Assembly: GCF_963924675.1 (NCBI RefSeq)
Contig: NC_089220.1
Coordinates: 116,142,697-116,206,696, forward strand
DNA: 64,000 bases
Source of the DNA: Phocoena phocoena
Lineage: Eukaryota > Chordata > Mammalia > Artiodactyla > Phocoenidae
Direction of reading: 5' to 3'
Shown: positions 44,736 through 57,262 of the stretch, piece by piece
How positions within the stretch are numbered: position 1 is the stretch's first letter
Layout of the letters: each line of letters opens with the position of its first letter
Made by a program: the position numbers and the translations under genes
The notes under the pieces: model-generated
Told to the model about the DNA's origin: nothing
Database searches by the model: none
What the model saw: only the letters and a program-made list of their open reading frames with translations

Positions 44736-45639
44736 AGTTTTCAGAAGAAAGGAAGTAGGTGGATTCCTAAGACACCTTAGACAGGAGGGGGAAGATCCAC
44801 GCCCAGACAAGTGTGTAGCTCTGAAGATTCAGTAGGTGAGGTCCAGGTGTGCCCAGAAAGGGAAAAGGTGACAAAGCATCACTCCTTCCCTGAATCCTCA
44901 GTAGCCCCACCTCCGGATGGCCATTCCCTGCTGGGACCTCTGGCGCAGGCCGTGGAGAGTGTGGTGAGCGCCTTGAGGCACCCGCAGGCTGGGGGCGCGA
45001 GACAGACACAGAGCCAGTGGGCATCTCTGGTCAGGTCATGCTCGGCAAAGACTCCTCGGCACCTGGGGCCTGCTGAGCAGGACCCAGATGCTCCCGCGTC
45101 TCTGGGGTCAGGCCTCAGTCTCTCTCCCCGGCTGTCCCTTTGGTCCTGCTTCCCAGATGTCACAAGACTTCCCTGCCTCCATGTCTTTGTTAAAGCTGCC
45201 CTCCCACCCTGCCCACCCTCCTTCCATCTCTGTGTCTGTAGGGTTGCCCCACGTGGAAGCCCTTCTGTTTGGGGGCCCTCTGAGGGTTGCCCACTTTAGG
45301 CATGGGGGCAGAGCCAGGCTGGGAGAGGGGCCTGTACCCACATGTCCTGGACATTTTTTCAAAAGGCACCCCTGCTTTCACGGAGTTTCTTTTATGGTCT
45401 TCTTATCACAGTGGAAACAACCATCATGTTTTCTGTAAAAGATGTCAACACGTCCTTCCGCTCCTGCCTTTGTCCCTCGCTTGGCCCTGACCACGTTCCC
45501 CCTCCCGTAACCTCCTTGGCATCCCTCTCCTCCCTCCTCGAGACTCAGGAACCAGGAGCGCAGCTCCCCAGACGTGTCCCAGAGAGGCTCCAGGAGGCTT
45601 GTTGGCATCGACCTTGTCTCGCCTGCATCCCAACCTCCC
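44736..45639. other. Intergenic, no gene seen
   Basis: GC-rich, with weak L2-like words at 45130-45240. A 162-codon frame at 44811-45299 lacks any recognisable domain. Confidence 0.45.
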
Positions 45640-46895
45640 CCCACTTCCTGCTGCTACCTCTTGGCATCAAACCCACTGCTTGAGTCTCTCCCATCCTACC
45701 AGAACCCTCTCTCAACAGCTCCCCTCACCCTGACCTCCAGGCTCTGCCTCTTGAAAGCAAGACTCCACTTACCGCTTCCATCACTACCCACCTCCCGCCT
45801 CTTAACCCCTGAGATCTGACTCCCACCCAACACTCCACCAAGGTCACGGGCAGCGTCTCTATGGTTATTCCATGCCACATCTCTGCCCACATCTCACTCT
45901 GCTTCTCAGCATTGTTCCATGCTTCTGGCCACTTACTCTCTCTCTTGAAACATGGGCCCTCCTGACTCCTGAGACGCACAGCCAGACCTCTTCGCACCTC
46001 TCTGACCGCTGCTCCTACTGGCCCCTTCTTGGTTCTCCCCACTCCTCCCGGTGCCACCTTCAAGTGAGTCCCCACCCAGAGCTCTGTCCTGGGCCTTTTC
46101 CTCTCTCTGCCCACACCACCCCAAGGAGACAGACCTCTTCCACCCCCAGCTTCCCCTCCTGCATCCTCGAGACGCTGGCCCTCCAGTTACTCTCTGGAAC
46201 TCCAGACCAGATAACGCACATGCCCGCTGGACACTGCTTCCCGGATGCCCCTCAGACACTCACAGCTTGTCATCTTCCCCAAACTTTCCCTCGCTTCTCT
46301 CTCCATCATGCGTGGCCCAGATGCTGAAACCAAGCACCACCTTTCACTTTCTCCCTCCTGATCTACTTCCGTCTCAAGGCAGTAAATGCCTTCTGTGCTG
46401 TTGACACCCAAACACCCAGAGGTGCCGCCCGCCATCTCCCTGTCCAGATCTCTCCCCAGTTGCCCACTCTGTGCTCCACTTGAGTCTAACAAACGTTTCA
46501 GATGTTCCTGCCCCTTGGCCTGCAATGCCCCTCCCCCACACATCTGCAAGGCTCACTCCCTCACCCTCTTTACGTCTTCCTTCGAATGTCACCTTCTTGA
46601 TAAGGCTCACCCCACCCTGACCACCGCATTTAAAACTTCAGAAGCCTCCTTGACCAGGACTGCCATTCACCCTTACCTTTATTTTATTTTTTTCACAGTT
46701 CTAACAGACTATGTAATTAACATACCTGTTGTGTGTATGATCTATTGTCTGTCTCCACCAGCTAAAACGAAAGCTCTTTAAGAGCAGAGATCTTTGTCTG
46801 CGCTGGTGACCGAGGCAAGCCCAAGTCTTGGAACAGTGCCTGGCACCCACGGGGCACTGACGATTTTGCTAAGATGAGTGAATGAATGAATGGAT
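45640..46895 (+). repeat. L2 LINE, long 3' fragment
   Basis: The order CAGAGCTCTGTCCTGGGCCT, then AACTCCAGACCAG...GCTGGACA, then CACATCTGCAAGGCTCACTC, CACCTTCTTGATAAGGCTCA and CAGTGCCTGGCACC with AATGAATGAATGG follows L2 to its 3' end. The frames it contains are broken and it is not active. Confidence 0.75.
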
Positions 46896-46919
46896 CTGGG
46901 CTCCTCCCCCTCTACAGCA

Positions 46920-47110
46920 GGTACACCCCACTCACCACTGGGTCTTGTTTCCACCTCCTTAAAAGCTTTCAAATCTACACCTGAATCTCCATCCCCAAAA
47001 CTACTGCTTTCCCCCCAGGCCCTCATTGCTTCTAGTCCGGGTTGTTACACAACCTCCTGACTCTCCCTGCCCTCCAGCTAGCCCTCTCCAGGATACGCCC
47101 CTCCAGGCCA
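46920..47110 (+). repeat. L2 fragment
   Basis: CCTCATTGCTTCTAGTCCGG then ACAACCTCCTGACTCTCCCT resemble an internal L2 segment, upstream of the part at 45640-46895, so this is a separate copy or a rearrangement. Confidence 0.55.
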
Positions 47111-47111
47111 C

Positions 47112-47700
47112 CACTCTGAGAGGCAGGATAGCAAAGCGATTCAGGTGTGGGCTCAGGAACCAGGCTGGCTGGGTTCTTTCTCTGGCTCTGCTGTGTGATT
47201 TGGGGCTAGTCCCCTAACCTCTCTGTTCCATTCCCTCTTTTGTAAAATAAGGATGACGATAGCACCTCTCTCATGGGGTTTGCAGTTGTCGAGAGGTTTA
47301 AATGAGACAATGTGGGACTTCCCTGGTGGTCCAATGGTAAAGAATCTGCCTTACAATGCAGGGGACGTGGGTTTGATCCATGGTCAGGGAACTAAGATCC
47401 CACATGCCGCGGGGCAACTAAGCCCGCGCGCCACAACTACTGAGCTTGCGCGCCTCAACTAGAGAGCTCGCGTCCCGCAAACTACAGAGCCCACGCTCTC
47501 TAGAACCCACGTGCCACAACTAAAGAGAAGCCCGCGTGCCACAACGAAAAGATCCCGCATGCCTCAACAGAGATTCCACGTGCCGCAACTAAGACCCAAC
47601 ACAGCCAAAAATAAATAAAATAAAAAAAATTTTAAAAGACTATTAAAAAATAATGAGGCAATGTGCATAAAGCACATTATAAATGGGAGTTACTGCTTTG
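47112..47700 (+). repeat. MIR SINE, interrupted
   Basis: TGTGTGATTTGGGGCTAGTC and CTTTTGTAAAATAAGGATGA give the MIR core; it is split at AATGAGACAATGTG by a SINE and resumes CATAAAGCACATTATAAATG. Confidence 0.85.
47315..47651 (+). mobile_element. CHR-type SINE, older subfamily
   Basis: Flanks AATGAGACAATGTG (47301-47314) and AATGAGGCAATGTG (47652-47665). Confidence 0.93.
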
Positions 47701-47954
47701 CAGTTGCCAGATCTTGTTATCAGAAAAAGCAGGTCAGCACCTCTTGAAAACTGTCCCTTGGCTCCTGGAGGTTTTCAGTTTCTTCTCTGAGCCCAGGGAC
47801 CCTCCCAAGCTAGTCTCCACCCCACTTGCCCGTAACTGCCCATTCATTCCAGGCACACGGAACTCTCCGTGTCTCCTGAGCACGCCACGCTGCTTCTTGC
47901 CCCGGTCCTGGGCATGAGCTGTTCTCTCTGTGCTTCAATGACTTGTACTTGCTT

Positions 47955-48290
47955 TTTGACTTGACAAAAATCCCAGAGCTTTTTTGCACATTCATACATA
48001 GAACGCTTCCACATTCTTTTTTACATCTGTGTAGTATTCCACACCCTAGTTTAAGCAAGTCTCACACTGATGGGTACAGAGGGTGTTTCCAATCTCTTGC
48101 TGTCACACAGTACTGCTATGAATGAGCTTGTGCATCGTCATATGTGTGCAGGTGTCTCTGTAGGACAAATTCCCAGAAGTGGTATTGCTGGGTCAAAGGT
48201 GACTAGCAAGGTGTGATGTGCTACTTTCTCACTGCCTTACCAACCTGGTGTTCACAAGCAGAGCCTGGATCTGGACCCAGGACTGGGTGA
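47955..48290 (-). repeat. Old L1 3' fragment, inverted
   Basis: Plus strand: GTAGTATTCCACACCCTAGT, then GTGGTATTGCTGGGTCAAAG, the reverse of the L1 3' region. Confidence 0.7.
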
Positions 48291-50559
48291 CTCCAAATGT
48301 ATGCTCTCCCCTCTGTACCAACCTGCCTACCCTCAGAAGTAGGACCCGAGTTCAGGAAGGGACTGAGGGCAGCCCAGAGGAGCCAGCCCCGGGCCACACC
48401 ACAGCTCAGGTGGTTCATGTAGGCAGGCAACTTCCTGCTGGCCCTCACAGAGGCAGAGCTGAGTCAGTTGCCATCTGCCAGGCCGGCTTCGTGCAGGAGG
48501 CCTCCCTGCACAGACGTGCAAGTGGTCCAGGAGGGCCCCAGCTCTCCACCCCCACGCTGGCTTCAGGGAGAGTTCCTGCTCCTTACCTGAGTCCTTGGGG
48601 TCCTTTCAGAGCGGTTCTGCCCACCCTCTGCCCTTCTGTCTCCACACATCCACTCCGCTCCAGTCAGTCATATGGAAACGCTTGCAGTTCCCCCAGATGT
48701 GTCATTCTGCTCCCTTCCTCTGTGCCTCTGACTACGAAGTTTCCCTCTGCTCCTTCTGTGCCTAGCTAACTCCTACTTGCCCACAAAGGCAGAACTCAGG
48801 AACTGCTCTGCCCAGCCTAAGGTAGTACCTGCTGTGCTAACACAGTACCTCGTTGGTTTTAAATGCTCCCCGCCTGGGTTCACTGCTGTCAGCGCTCTGG
48901 CTGGCATTGGAGTGCCCATCCCAAAGGCACAATGCCATCCTGATGTCTGTCCTCACAGGGGCACAGGCCTGGCTGCGGCAGCTCAGGGCTTATGCTCGGG
49001 CAGCTAAGCCGGCCCAGGGGAGTTTCAGCCATGCCGAACCTCTGGCGTTGCCAAAATCCCCCACCCTGCAGTGTCGCAGCAGCAGGGCAGCCCCAAGGAA
49101 AGCCAGTCCCTCAGAGGCCCTTTGCTAAACATCCAACAATTGCCCCCGAAGCCCTACGGGAGCTCCGAGACGGGGAAGTGAGACCTTTGGGAGCCCAGGG
49201 TGACCGGAGGCACTTCAACGACGGCATCTTCTGGACTTCCCCCCACGATTCAAGTTTCTTCACAGCAGCCACTGGGACAGGCCTGGGGACTTCCGGGGAA
49301 CAAGATCAAAAGATAACGTCAGCCTGAGTGAGCTGAGCTCCCCCCCAAGAGGAGGAAATGAGGTGTGGGGTGAGGGGAACGAGGGGGCAGATGGTGGGCT
49401 TGAGAGACATGTGGTCCCTCCTAGTTCCCAGAGTTTCAGGCCCCCAGGGCCGGCAGGTCGAAGTGTGTGAGGGGAAGTCAAGGCGGGCCTGAGGTCCCCC
49501 TGTCACTGACCAGAGCCCCTAAAGGGTGCACCCCAACCCTGGAAAAACCCCAGAGAACCAAAGACATGGAAGCAGCCCCAGACACCTCTCCCACAGGGCC
49601 GCAAAGGTCCCTGGCAAAGCCAAGGTGGTCCAAGGCCCCAAATGGGGACCATCTTTGATAAATCTGGGGTGTGGTCTCTGAGCTCACATCGCCATGGGGA
49701 GATGGAAAGTGTTCTTCCAGGCTGAGGCAGGGCCCAGGACTGCCAGCCCACCCACCTGAGCACCCCAGTCAGGCTGGTCCCACCTGTCTGCACCCCCATC
49801 AGCACTACCACCACTGCCTTTTCCAGTGCCCTGAGCACACTGGTTGGGGAACCAGGGCCTCTCCTGCTGTCTGGGAGGACGGGGACTGTGCTCCACCCTG
49901 TCCCCACTTGCCCACAACACCTGTTATGGCCAGGGACTTACCTTTGGGCCCTGTGAGCCACTGAGTATGGAATGAGGGGGTGAGTGCTTTTCGGCTTAGC
50001 CCTATAAAGTAGGAGTTCATTGAGCAAACATTCCCCAAGCCCTGTTTTGGGGGCAGTTACTAGTCTCTGGAGAGGCCATCAGCTTGTCACGTTGTCTGTC
50101 AGCCAGGCCCTGCCCTAGCTCACCCCCACCCACTGAGGACGGGCCCAGCCAGGCCTCCAGTCTCCTCTCTCAGACTGTGGGATCTGGTGGGGACAGGAAG
50201 GCAGGCTGAAGGAGGTGGCCCACTGACAGGTGTTGGGCCCATCACCCACCCGCACCCCCAAGGAACAAGGTGAGCTTGACTAACAGTCACCCCGATACCA
50301 CCCAACCCATCGCCAATCCCAGGGTCTCAGGGGGCATGTGAAGCAGAACTGAAACTGGGGAGGGGAGAAACCAGTCTGAGCAGTCCCCAGGGACCTCTGT
50401 TGCTCACCCCTCACTCACATCAGAGCCCCCTCCCCCTGGCCTGGGAAAATCTTCGAAACTTGGCTTCCTGCTACCTGGGCCCCCACCCTTTCAGCCGTCT
50501 GACAACTCCCCTTCCCTCCCCTCAGCTTCAGGCTACACCAGGCTTCACCCCAGCAGGGC
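48291..50559. other. GC-rich intergenic DNA, no gene seen
   Basis: Open frames up to 183 codons (48218-48769) and 134 codons (49503-49907 minus) overlap other frames. No splice-consistent gene model or domain was found. Confidence 0.5.
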
Positions 50560-50715
50560 TAAAAGGACCCCAGGCTGGGAGTCTGGAGATCAGGGCTCTG
50601 GTCTCCCCTCTGCCACTGGCCTCTAGGGTGACCCTTGGCAAGTCTTTTCCCCCCTGAGCCTCAGTTTCCTCTTCTGGCTTGGGCTGCTGACCTGTGACGT
50701 GAAGATGAGGACTCC
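50560..50715 (+). repeat. MIR SINE
   Basis: CTGGGAGTCTGGAGATCAGG then GAGCCTCAGTTTCCTCTTCT follow MIR. Confidence 0.7.
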
Positions 50716-51019
50716 TCACAAAGGAACAGGCTCTAGTGGGTAAAGTTCAGGCAAGGAGGGGACTTCCCAGATAAGCAACACTGAGGCACTTGGCACCTGA
50801 CCACCACCCTTCCCAGGGGCATGAGTACTGCTCTGAAGACTGCCTTGCTTATTCCTCACAGGTTGGGCCCCCTGTTACTCTTCCTTCACTCACCACCAGC
50901 TGCCACTGTTTTATGTCCCCTTGGCTCTGTCAGAGCAGCCTGAGGCTCAGTACCGCCTGCATCCTTTAGCCCAAGCACAGGCCCCGCACCAAGTAGGTGC
51001 TCAACAAAACATGTGTTGA

Positions 51020-51700
51020 AAGAATAAAGGCACAGAAAATAACAAGTGTTGGTGAGGAGGTGGAGAAATTGGAACCACACGTTGCTGGTGGGAATGTAAA
51101 ATGGTATAACTTCTGTGGAAAACAGTTTGGCAGGTCCCCAGAAGTTAAACATAGAATCACCGTATGATTCCACAATTCCATTCCCAGGTAGATAGATACC
51201 CAAGAGAATTGAAAACGTATGTTCATACAAAAACTTGTACACCAGTGTTCATACAGCATTATTCATAACAGCCAAAAAGTGGAAACAACCCAAGTGTCCA
51301 GGAATTAATGAATGGATAAACAAAATATGGCATATCCACACAAAGGACCCGTATTCGGCAATAAAGGAATGTGAAGAACTGATACATACTACAGCATGGA
51401 TGAATCTTGAAAACATTATGCTAAGTGAAAGAAAACCAAACACACAGTCCATACATATGGTTCCATTTATATGAAATGTTCAGAATGGGCAAATCCATAA
51501 AGACAGAAAGGTAATTAGTGGGGGCAGGGGGAAGGGGAAGTGACTGCTAACAGGTATGGAATTTCTTTCCGGGTGATGACATGCTTTGTAATTAGATAGT
51601 TGTGGTGGCCACACAATGTTATGAATATACTGAAAACCACTGGACTGTACACTTTAAAAGGGTGATTTTTATCTCGATTAAATACATAAACAAATAAAAC
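51020..51700 (+). repeat. Old L1 3' UTR, about 680 bp
   Basis: GGTGAGGAGGTGGAGAAATT, AAAGTGGAAACAACCCAAGT, CTAAGTGAAAGAAAACC and CACTTTAAAAGGGTGATTTT in order are the L1M 3' region. It is diverged. Confidence 0.85.
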
Positions 51701-52748
51701 CAAACAACCTCCCTAGGGACTGACTAGTTGGAAGGCCAAACCTGTCCGTCTGGCTGGTTTGCTCACCTATTCATGTCCCTCTGAAAACACCAGCCCACGG
51801 GAGCCATTCTTTGTCCTGGGGAAGGCTACACACTCACACCCCACCCCTGCCCCCAAGACTCAGCCTGCAAGGAGTAGGTGGGAGGGGAAGAGACCCAGTG
51901 GGCCTTGTAGGAGGATGAAGCCCTCACCTTGTGTCCCACCTTCAGGGCAGGTGCCCTCATGACAAGGGGACTAGGGGGTTGGCTGCACTCTGGGCTCTGG
52001 CACCGGTCCTGTCGCCTCCTTCAGTTTCCCCATCAGGAATCTGCCTCACAGGGTAGGATGAGGTATGACAGAGCCTGAGACTGGGGCACCATCCCAAAGG
52101 CCTCTCTCTTGGCTTGCACTCCAGCAGTGTATGGACCAGCAGCTGGGAAGTTCTTCCTTTGGTCTGACTGCTGTAACCAGCTTGGAGACACTAGTGGGCA
52201 GAGGTTTCCGCTGAGTCAGCCTGATTCAGCCTTACTCAACTTTGGGTGCCCATGGAGGTCCTTGTGCTCAAATGCTCACTTCATGTTGATGAAGCAGGAT
52301 GTGGGCTCCCTCCAGCCCCCAAAGCAGCTGTTCCCTGAAATGGTTCTAGCCAAGAGAAGGCTGATCCCCTCCCCACCCTCCTGCGGCAGCCCTCTAGCCA
52401 GAACAGAGGGGTTGGGACCCCACAAAACCTGCCTCTAGTCCCTCAGAGGATAGATAGATTGGCAGGTGGCCCTCCCCTCACTGAGCCTTTTAGAATGAGT
52501 GGTCCCGTTATCTTCCTCTGATGTCCAAGCATCAGGTCTGAGCAGATGGTGTGAGAGGAGCCTTGGTCCGCTGGGGCTGAGTCTGCCCCAGGCCTGATCT
52601 CTTACATTTTGCCAGAGTGACCTGTCCACCTACCTGTATGCTCACCTCTGCCTTATATATCCCGTATGTCAACCACAAGCCCAGCAAAGAAGAGGAGCTT
52701 AATAAATAACTACACAATGAGTGAATGAGATCAGATAAAACAGCCCAA
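51701..52748. other. Intergenic, no gene seen
   Basis: A MIR-like stretch (TTCAGTTTCCCCATCAGG) is at about 52010-52070. The rest looks single copy. Confidence 0.5.
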
Positions 52749-52760
52749 AAGCCCAGTTTT

Positions 52761-52960
52761 TTTGTTTGTTTGTTTGCGGACCTCTCACTGTTGTGGCCTC
52801 TCCCGTTGCGGAGCACAGGCTCCGGACGCGCAGGCTCAGCGGCCATGGCTCACGGGCCCAGCCACTCCGCGGCATGTGGGATCTTCCCGGCCCGGGGCAC
52901 GAACCCGTGTCCCCTGCATCGGCAGGCGGACTCTCAACCACTGCGCCACCAGGGAAGCCC
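52761..52960 (-). mobile_element. CHR-type SINE, young subfamily
   Basis: Tail TTTGTTTGTTTGTTTG at the left. Flanked by AAGCCCAGTTTT at 52749-52760 and 52961-52972. Confidence 0.94.
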
Positions 52961-53004
52961 AAGCCCAGTTTTCTGAGGACAAGGATTAATTGCTTTTTTT
53001 TTTC

Positions 53005-53160
53005 TTTGCTGTGAAGTTTTGGTAAACTGCTTACCCTCTCTGTGCTTGAGTTCCTTTAATAAAATGGAGACAATGATAGTATCAACCTCATAGGGCTGGC
53101 GAGAAAATTAACTAAGATGACTCATATAAAACTTCCAGAACAGTCCCAGGCATATGTGTG
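53005..53160 (+). repeat. MIR SINE
   Basis: TAAACTGCTTACCCTCTCTG then AATAAAATGGAGACAATGAT and GAACAGTCCCAGGCATA follow MIR. Confidence 0.75.
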
Positions 53161-53992
53161 ATGATCTATGGTGTAGAGTCACTGTTATCACTATTTGTAA
53201 TATAGCCCTCATAGTCTTGCCCTTTGAAGACAAGCCGGGTGGCTGGCTGACCGACGCCTTTTTCTGGCAAAGAGATTGGAGATCAGTGACACCTTTCAGG
53301 AGATCTCTGGGCTCCTGCTGGGTCAGCCCCAGTCCCTGGAGGACCGTTAGCTCTTGCCCCAGTGGTGATATGTGCCCCCTCCCAGGTGCCCAGCCCTGGC
53401 TCCTTCTGCTCCTCACAAGCCTCCTGCACGCAGAGCCTGCACTCAGGTGCTCAGTAAGTGGGCTGCTCTGAACAGAGGGCCGGTCATGGGCTGAGGGTGG
53501 CAGACAAGGAGGCTCCAGGGACCACCTGAGCCCGGGTGCCAGGGTAGGGCAGGCCCTCGGTGTCTCCAGGGTCTTCCTGCCTGCACATCCCCCCTCTTCC
53601 AGTGAGATCACTTCAACCCTGGGAGACCAGGAAGTTTGCTTATTCCAGGAAAACCCTGACCCACCCAGGAAACCCAAGTACCTGGCATGGCCTCATCTGG
53701 CCCATTGTCCTGAAAGGGTGGGAACAGAGGCCTCTGTCACCATGACCCCCTTCCCGACCGCCAGGGACACCCTGCTCTCTGTGGGCAGCGTACACGCAGA
53801 GTCAGCCTTCCTCCCTGCAGCCACCTCACCCTGGGGCTTCCTGTGGTCCAGTTGTCCTCTGTCACCAGCTCCCAGATGGGTCATACAACATCTCAGCAGG
53901 ACCACAGGGAGCGTCTAAAACACCCTCTGGGCCAGGGCACCATCCCCACATGGCACCCTCCTGTTCCACCTCCCCTGCTCACCTCCTTGGAG

Positions 53993-53999
<7 letters not shown>
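53161..53999. other. Intergenic, no gene seen
   Basis: A 189-codon minus-strand frame (53108-53677) has no recognisable domain. Confidence 0.5.
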
Positions 54000-54036
<37 letters not shown>

Positions 54037-54039
54037 ACA
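54000..54039 (+). repeat. (TC)n microsatellite
   Basis: About 14 TC units, one TTT interruption, then more TC units ending TACAG. Confidence 0.95.
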
Positions 54040-54920
54040 GGTCTTGTTGGCCCAGGGATTCCCCACTAAATTCCCCAGATATCAGTGGGGGTCCCAGCCT
54101 AGGTCTTCAAGCTCCCAGTTGCCAGTTCCAGGGAGGCAGGGACAGCTGGGAAATTAGACGTGGGTCTGCCCTGAGCGTGCAGACACACAAAAAGAGAGCT
54201 TGTCGACCCCCCCGCTATCTGAGTATGTAGGCAGGACCCTAGGAGAGGGTTCTGTGGTTGGGTGCACATATGTGCATGTCTGCATGTGTGTACATGCGAG
54301 CAGGTAATGTGTGTGGTCCCATGTGCCTGTTATGTGTATACACGAAAGGCACAGAGGTAAAGAATCCCACAATTGCATCTTCCCTGGTGAGGGCTGTCAG
54401 GGACATGACTCTTCTCTCATTACACTGACACTCTGCCTGTGTTTCTACTCATGACCTGGGGTAGAGGTGGGGGTGTCTCCAGGGGAGGTGAGTAAGCAGA
54501 CGTCAACAATCCCACACCCCCTCACTCACGGGTCCAGTCTTGGCCTTCTCCAAGGGCTGTAGTTTCCTCAGGCTGAGAAACGGGTCTAAGGTCCCAAGGA
54601 TGCTATCCAGGGCACAGAAGGGCTCCAGGTGGCTCTGGGTTCCTGAGGTGGCTGGGGGAGGGGAGCACCTGTGACAGGCCCCAGCACCAGGAACAAATGC
54701 CCTAAAACTGTCTGACACTTCAAGGTAGCCTATGGGCACAGAGAAGGGCTTCCACCTTCTGGGAAATGAGGGAGCAGTAGGGGGTGAGAAAACCTCAAAC
54801 ATCTAAATAGCTCCTTCAACACCTTCACCTTGGCCAAGAAGCATCTAGATCACACCCACCCCTGCTTCCTTGGGGGAGGGTGCTGTGTGGGAACAGGAAG
54901 AGGTAAAGAATCCCACAATT
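54040..54920. other. Intergenic, holds a 22-bp direct repeat
   Basis: The words AGAGGTAAAGAATCCC plus ACAATT occur at 54353-54374 and again at 54899-54920 against a SINE. A TG-rich stretch lies at 54255-54340. No gene is seen. Confidence 0.55.
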
Positions 54921-55120
54921 CCCTGGTGGCGCAGTGGTTGAGAGTCCGCCTGCGGATGCAGGGGACACGGGTTTGTGCCCCGGTCTGGGAAGATCCCACG
55001 TGCCGTGGAGCGGCTGGGCCCGTGAGCCATGGCCGCTGAGCCTGCGCGTCCGGAGCCTGTGCTCCGCAACGGGAGAGGCCACAACAGTGAGAGGCCTGCG
55101 TACCGCAAAAAACAAAAAAA
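54921..55120 (+). mobile_element. CHR-type SINE, young subfamily, odd 5' end
   Basis: The body starts at CCCTGGTGGCG, lacking the first GGGCTT. Instead it is joined to the 22-bp word that also lies at 54353-54374. AAAGAAT on both sides (about 54905 and 55121) is a possible short target repeat. Confidence 0.88.
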
Positions 55121-56850
55121 AAAGAATTCAGGGTTCTAGGCCAGGCTCTGATAGGCCAGGTAGCTCTGGCTCCCTCCCCCTGGCCTCACCGGCCCATCTC
55201 ACTGCTGGGGGAGAAGCTGATGCCCACACAGGCTGTTTGCCTCTCAGGGCTGTGGCCAGGCTACTGGAAGATGTCAGGGCAAGAAGGGGCTTTGGTAATA
55301 GGATTCCCGGCACCAGCTGTGGAAAGATCTGCTCCATGACCTCAGCATTTCCCCCATATTCACCCCCGACCAGAAGAGGAAAGTGACTGTGACATCCGCT
55401 GGCCCCACTTCCTGCAGCTGGGACCCTGCTCAGCTCAAGCCGGGAAACCGTCATGGGCGAACAGTGTCACCTGCACGCTCACTCTTGCCACGAGGAAGGC
55501 CCCCCACAGAGGCGGGCCTCAAACCTCATTCTTTAGACTCAGACCGGGGTGTGCCTGCAACAATGATTATCCAGCCTCAGAGTGAGGGGATAGGTCCCAG
55601 CTGGGCGTCAGGGTTCAGAGATTCTGGTCCCAACTCTGTCAGATGCTCCAGATTGCCTTGAGTACCTCCTCCCCCTTTGCCTCCTTGGGGAGCCCACCTG
55701 CAGCCCTGATGAGTAGGCAGAGACCCCAGAAGCTCAGATCTGGAAGGCACCAGGGCTTCCCACAAATCATAGATATGGAAGGCCCATATGGGGGAACAGG
55801 GCCCCGGCACTGAGTGCTCCCCCTGGGCTCTACACACGGTAGGGACAGAATGGCAACAGCCCTACCACGGGCTGCCAGATGTAAGAGGGACAGCCCCCTC
55901 CCCATGGGGCAGGACAGAGACACCTGAAGGACCCATGCCTGGGAGGGAGGGAGGCAGCAGACCTGCCCTACTACCTTCCAGCCCCACCGCTCCATCTTGT
56001 TCAACCAGCCCTTCCAAACAGCTCACCCTTTCCCATGGTCTCTCATACCACTTGGTTTTACATGTGCTGGCTCCACTGCCTGGAACACCCTCACCTGCCT
56101 CTGTGTCTGGCCAGCATCCCCTCAAAAACAGGAGAGTGAACAGAGCATGGAGTCTGGAGGTCCAGGGGTCCAGGGTCCTGTCCGCTAGGGAGGGCAGAGC
56201 AGTAGGCAAACCCTCATCAGGCCTGACAGTGAGCACATTGAGTTCAGGGTCCCCAGGGGCCAAGACAGACCAAGGCCAAGGAGACAGGGGTTGGTAGCTG
56301 GGACAGACCTTGCAGACAGTCTGGGTTGCGGAGGAGCTGGTGGGCACAGGGCCCAGTTTCACGCGGTCGGCTGTGAGGGAGGCTGGAACCGCAGACTATT
56401 TTTAGGCTCCTGTTGGATTGGAGAGACAAGGATGCTCCAGGCTACAGCTCACTGGGGAAAGACTAAAGTGGGACTGGTTCCCCTTGGAGCTCAAGGTCTC
56501 CAGAGCTTTCTGTTTTGTCCTTAGAGACCAGGAGCTGGGGTCAGGAAGTGGACCAGAAGCATGTCCAGTACACCCAGACATGCAAACACCCATGAGGGAT
56601 TTCCATATCATTTGCGCACTGCCCTGCTTCCTCATCAGCAGGAACAGAAAAGTCCCTTTCAGAGGACCCTTGGTGGAGAAACATACTCACCCGAGTCCAC
56701 TTCCAGCTGCCCCTCCTGGGTATCAGGAAAGTCAGGAGAGGGTGATGAAGCTCTAAAATCAGAAAGCGCAAACAGGGGAATTTAGCTGGGTAGCAAGTAT
56801 GTTCCATCTGATCACTCAGTGGTAGCTCCCTGAAGAACAATGTTGACAAG
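55121..56850. other. GC-rich intergenic DNA, no gene seen
   Basis: An L2-like scrap (GGCTCCACTGCCTGGAACAC) is at 55990-56110. Frames up to 169 codons (55788-56297) on both strands show no domain. Confidence 0.5.
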
Positions 56851-56974
56851 GATTCATTTATTCAATCCACAGATACTCATTTGAGTATCTACTGTGCGCC
56901 AGACACTGTTCTAGGTGATGGAGATTTAGCTGTGAGCAAAAATGACAAAATGCGCTCACAAAGCAGGAATTCTA
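56851..56974 (-). repeat. L2 3' end, inverted
   Basis: CTACTGTGCGCCAGACACTG, then GATTTAGCTGTGAGCAAAAA, the reverse of L2. Confidence 0.7.
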
Positions 56975-57262
56975 CAGCAGTGTGGCCCGCAGGTAATTTT
57001 AACTTTTCTAACAGCCACATTAAATAGGAGTTGAAAGGAACAGGGGAGATGAACTTTTACGATATATTTTATGTAACCCAATCTATCCAAAACGTTTTCA
57101 TTTCTATGTGTAATCAATATGATAATTTATTAATAAGAAATTATTTTTTATATTACATCTTCAAAATCTAGTATGTCTTTTATACTTCCGGCACATCTCA
57201 ATTCACTTGAGTTACACATTTCAAGTTCTCAGTAGCCCTTGGAGAACGCAGTTCTACAGGAA
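56975..57262. repeat. Ancient repeat, DNA-transposon-like (family not assigned)
   Basis: AT-rich, with 'GCACATCTCAATTCACTTGA' and 'CATTTCAAGTTCTCAGTAGC', words typical of an old mammalian hAT-related repeat. Confidence 0.4.

Noticed and set aside
45640..46895. Overlapping 120-150 codon frames as a possible gene
   Set aside because: The sequence follows the L2 3' end to its terminal repeat; the frames are not the L2 coding frame and are broken.
54000..54042. Splice acceptor formed by (TC)n followed by TACAG
   Set aside because: It is a microsatellite that happens to end in AG; no exon with an open frame and donor follows.
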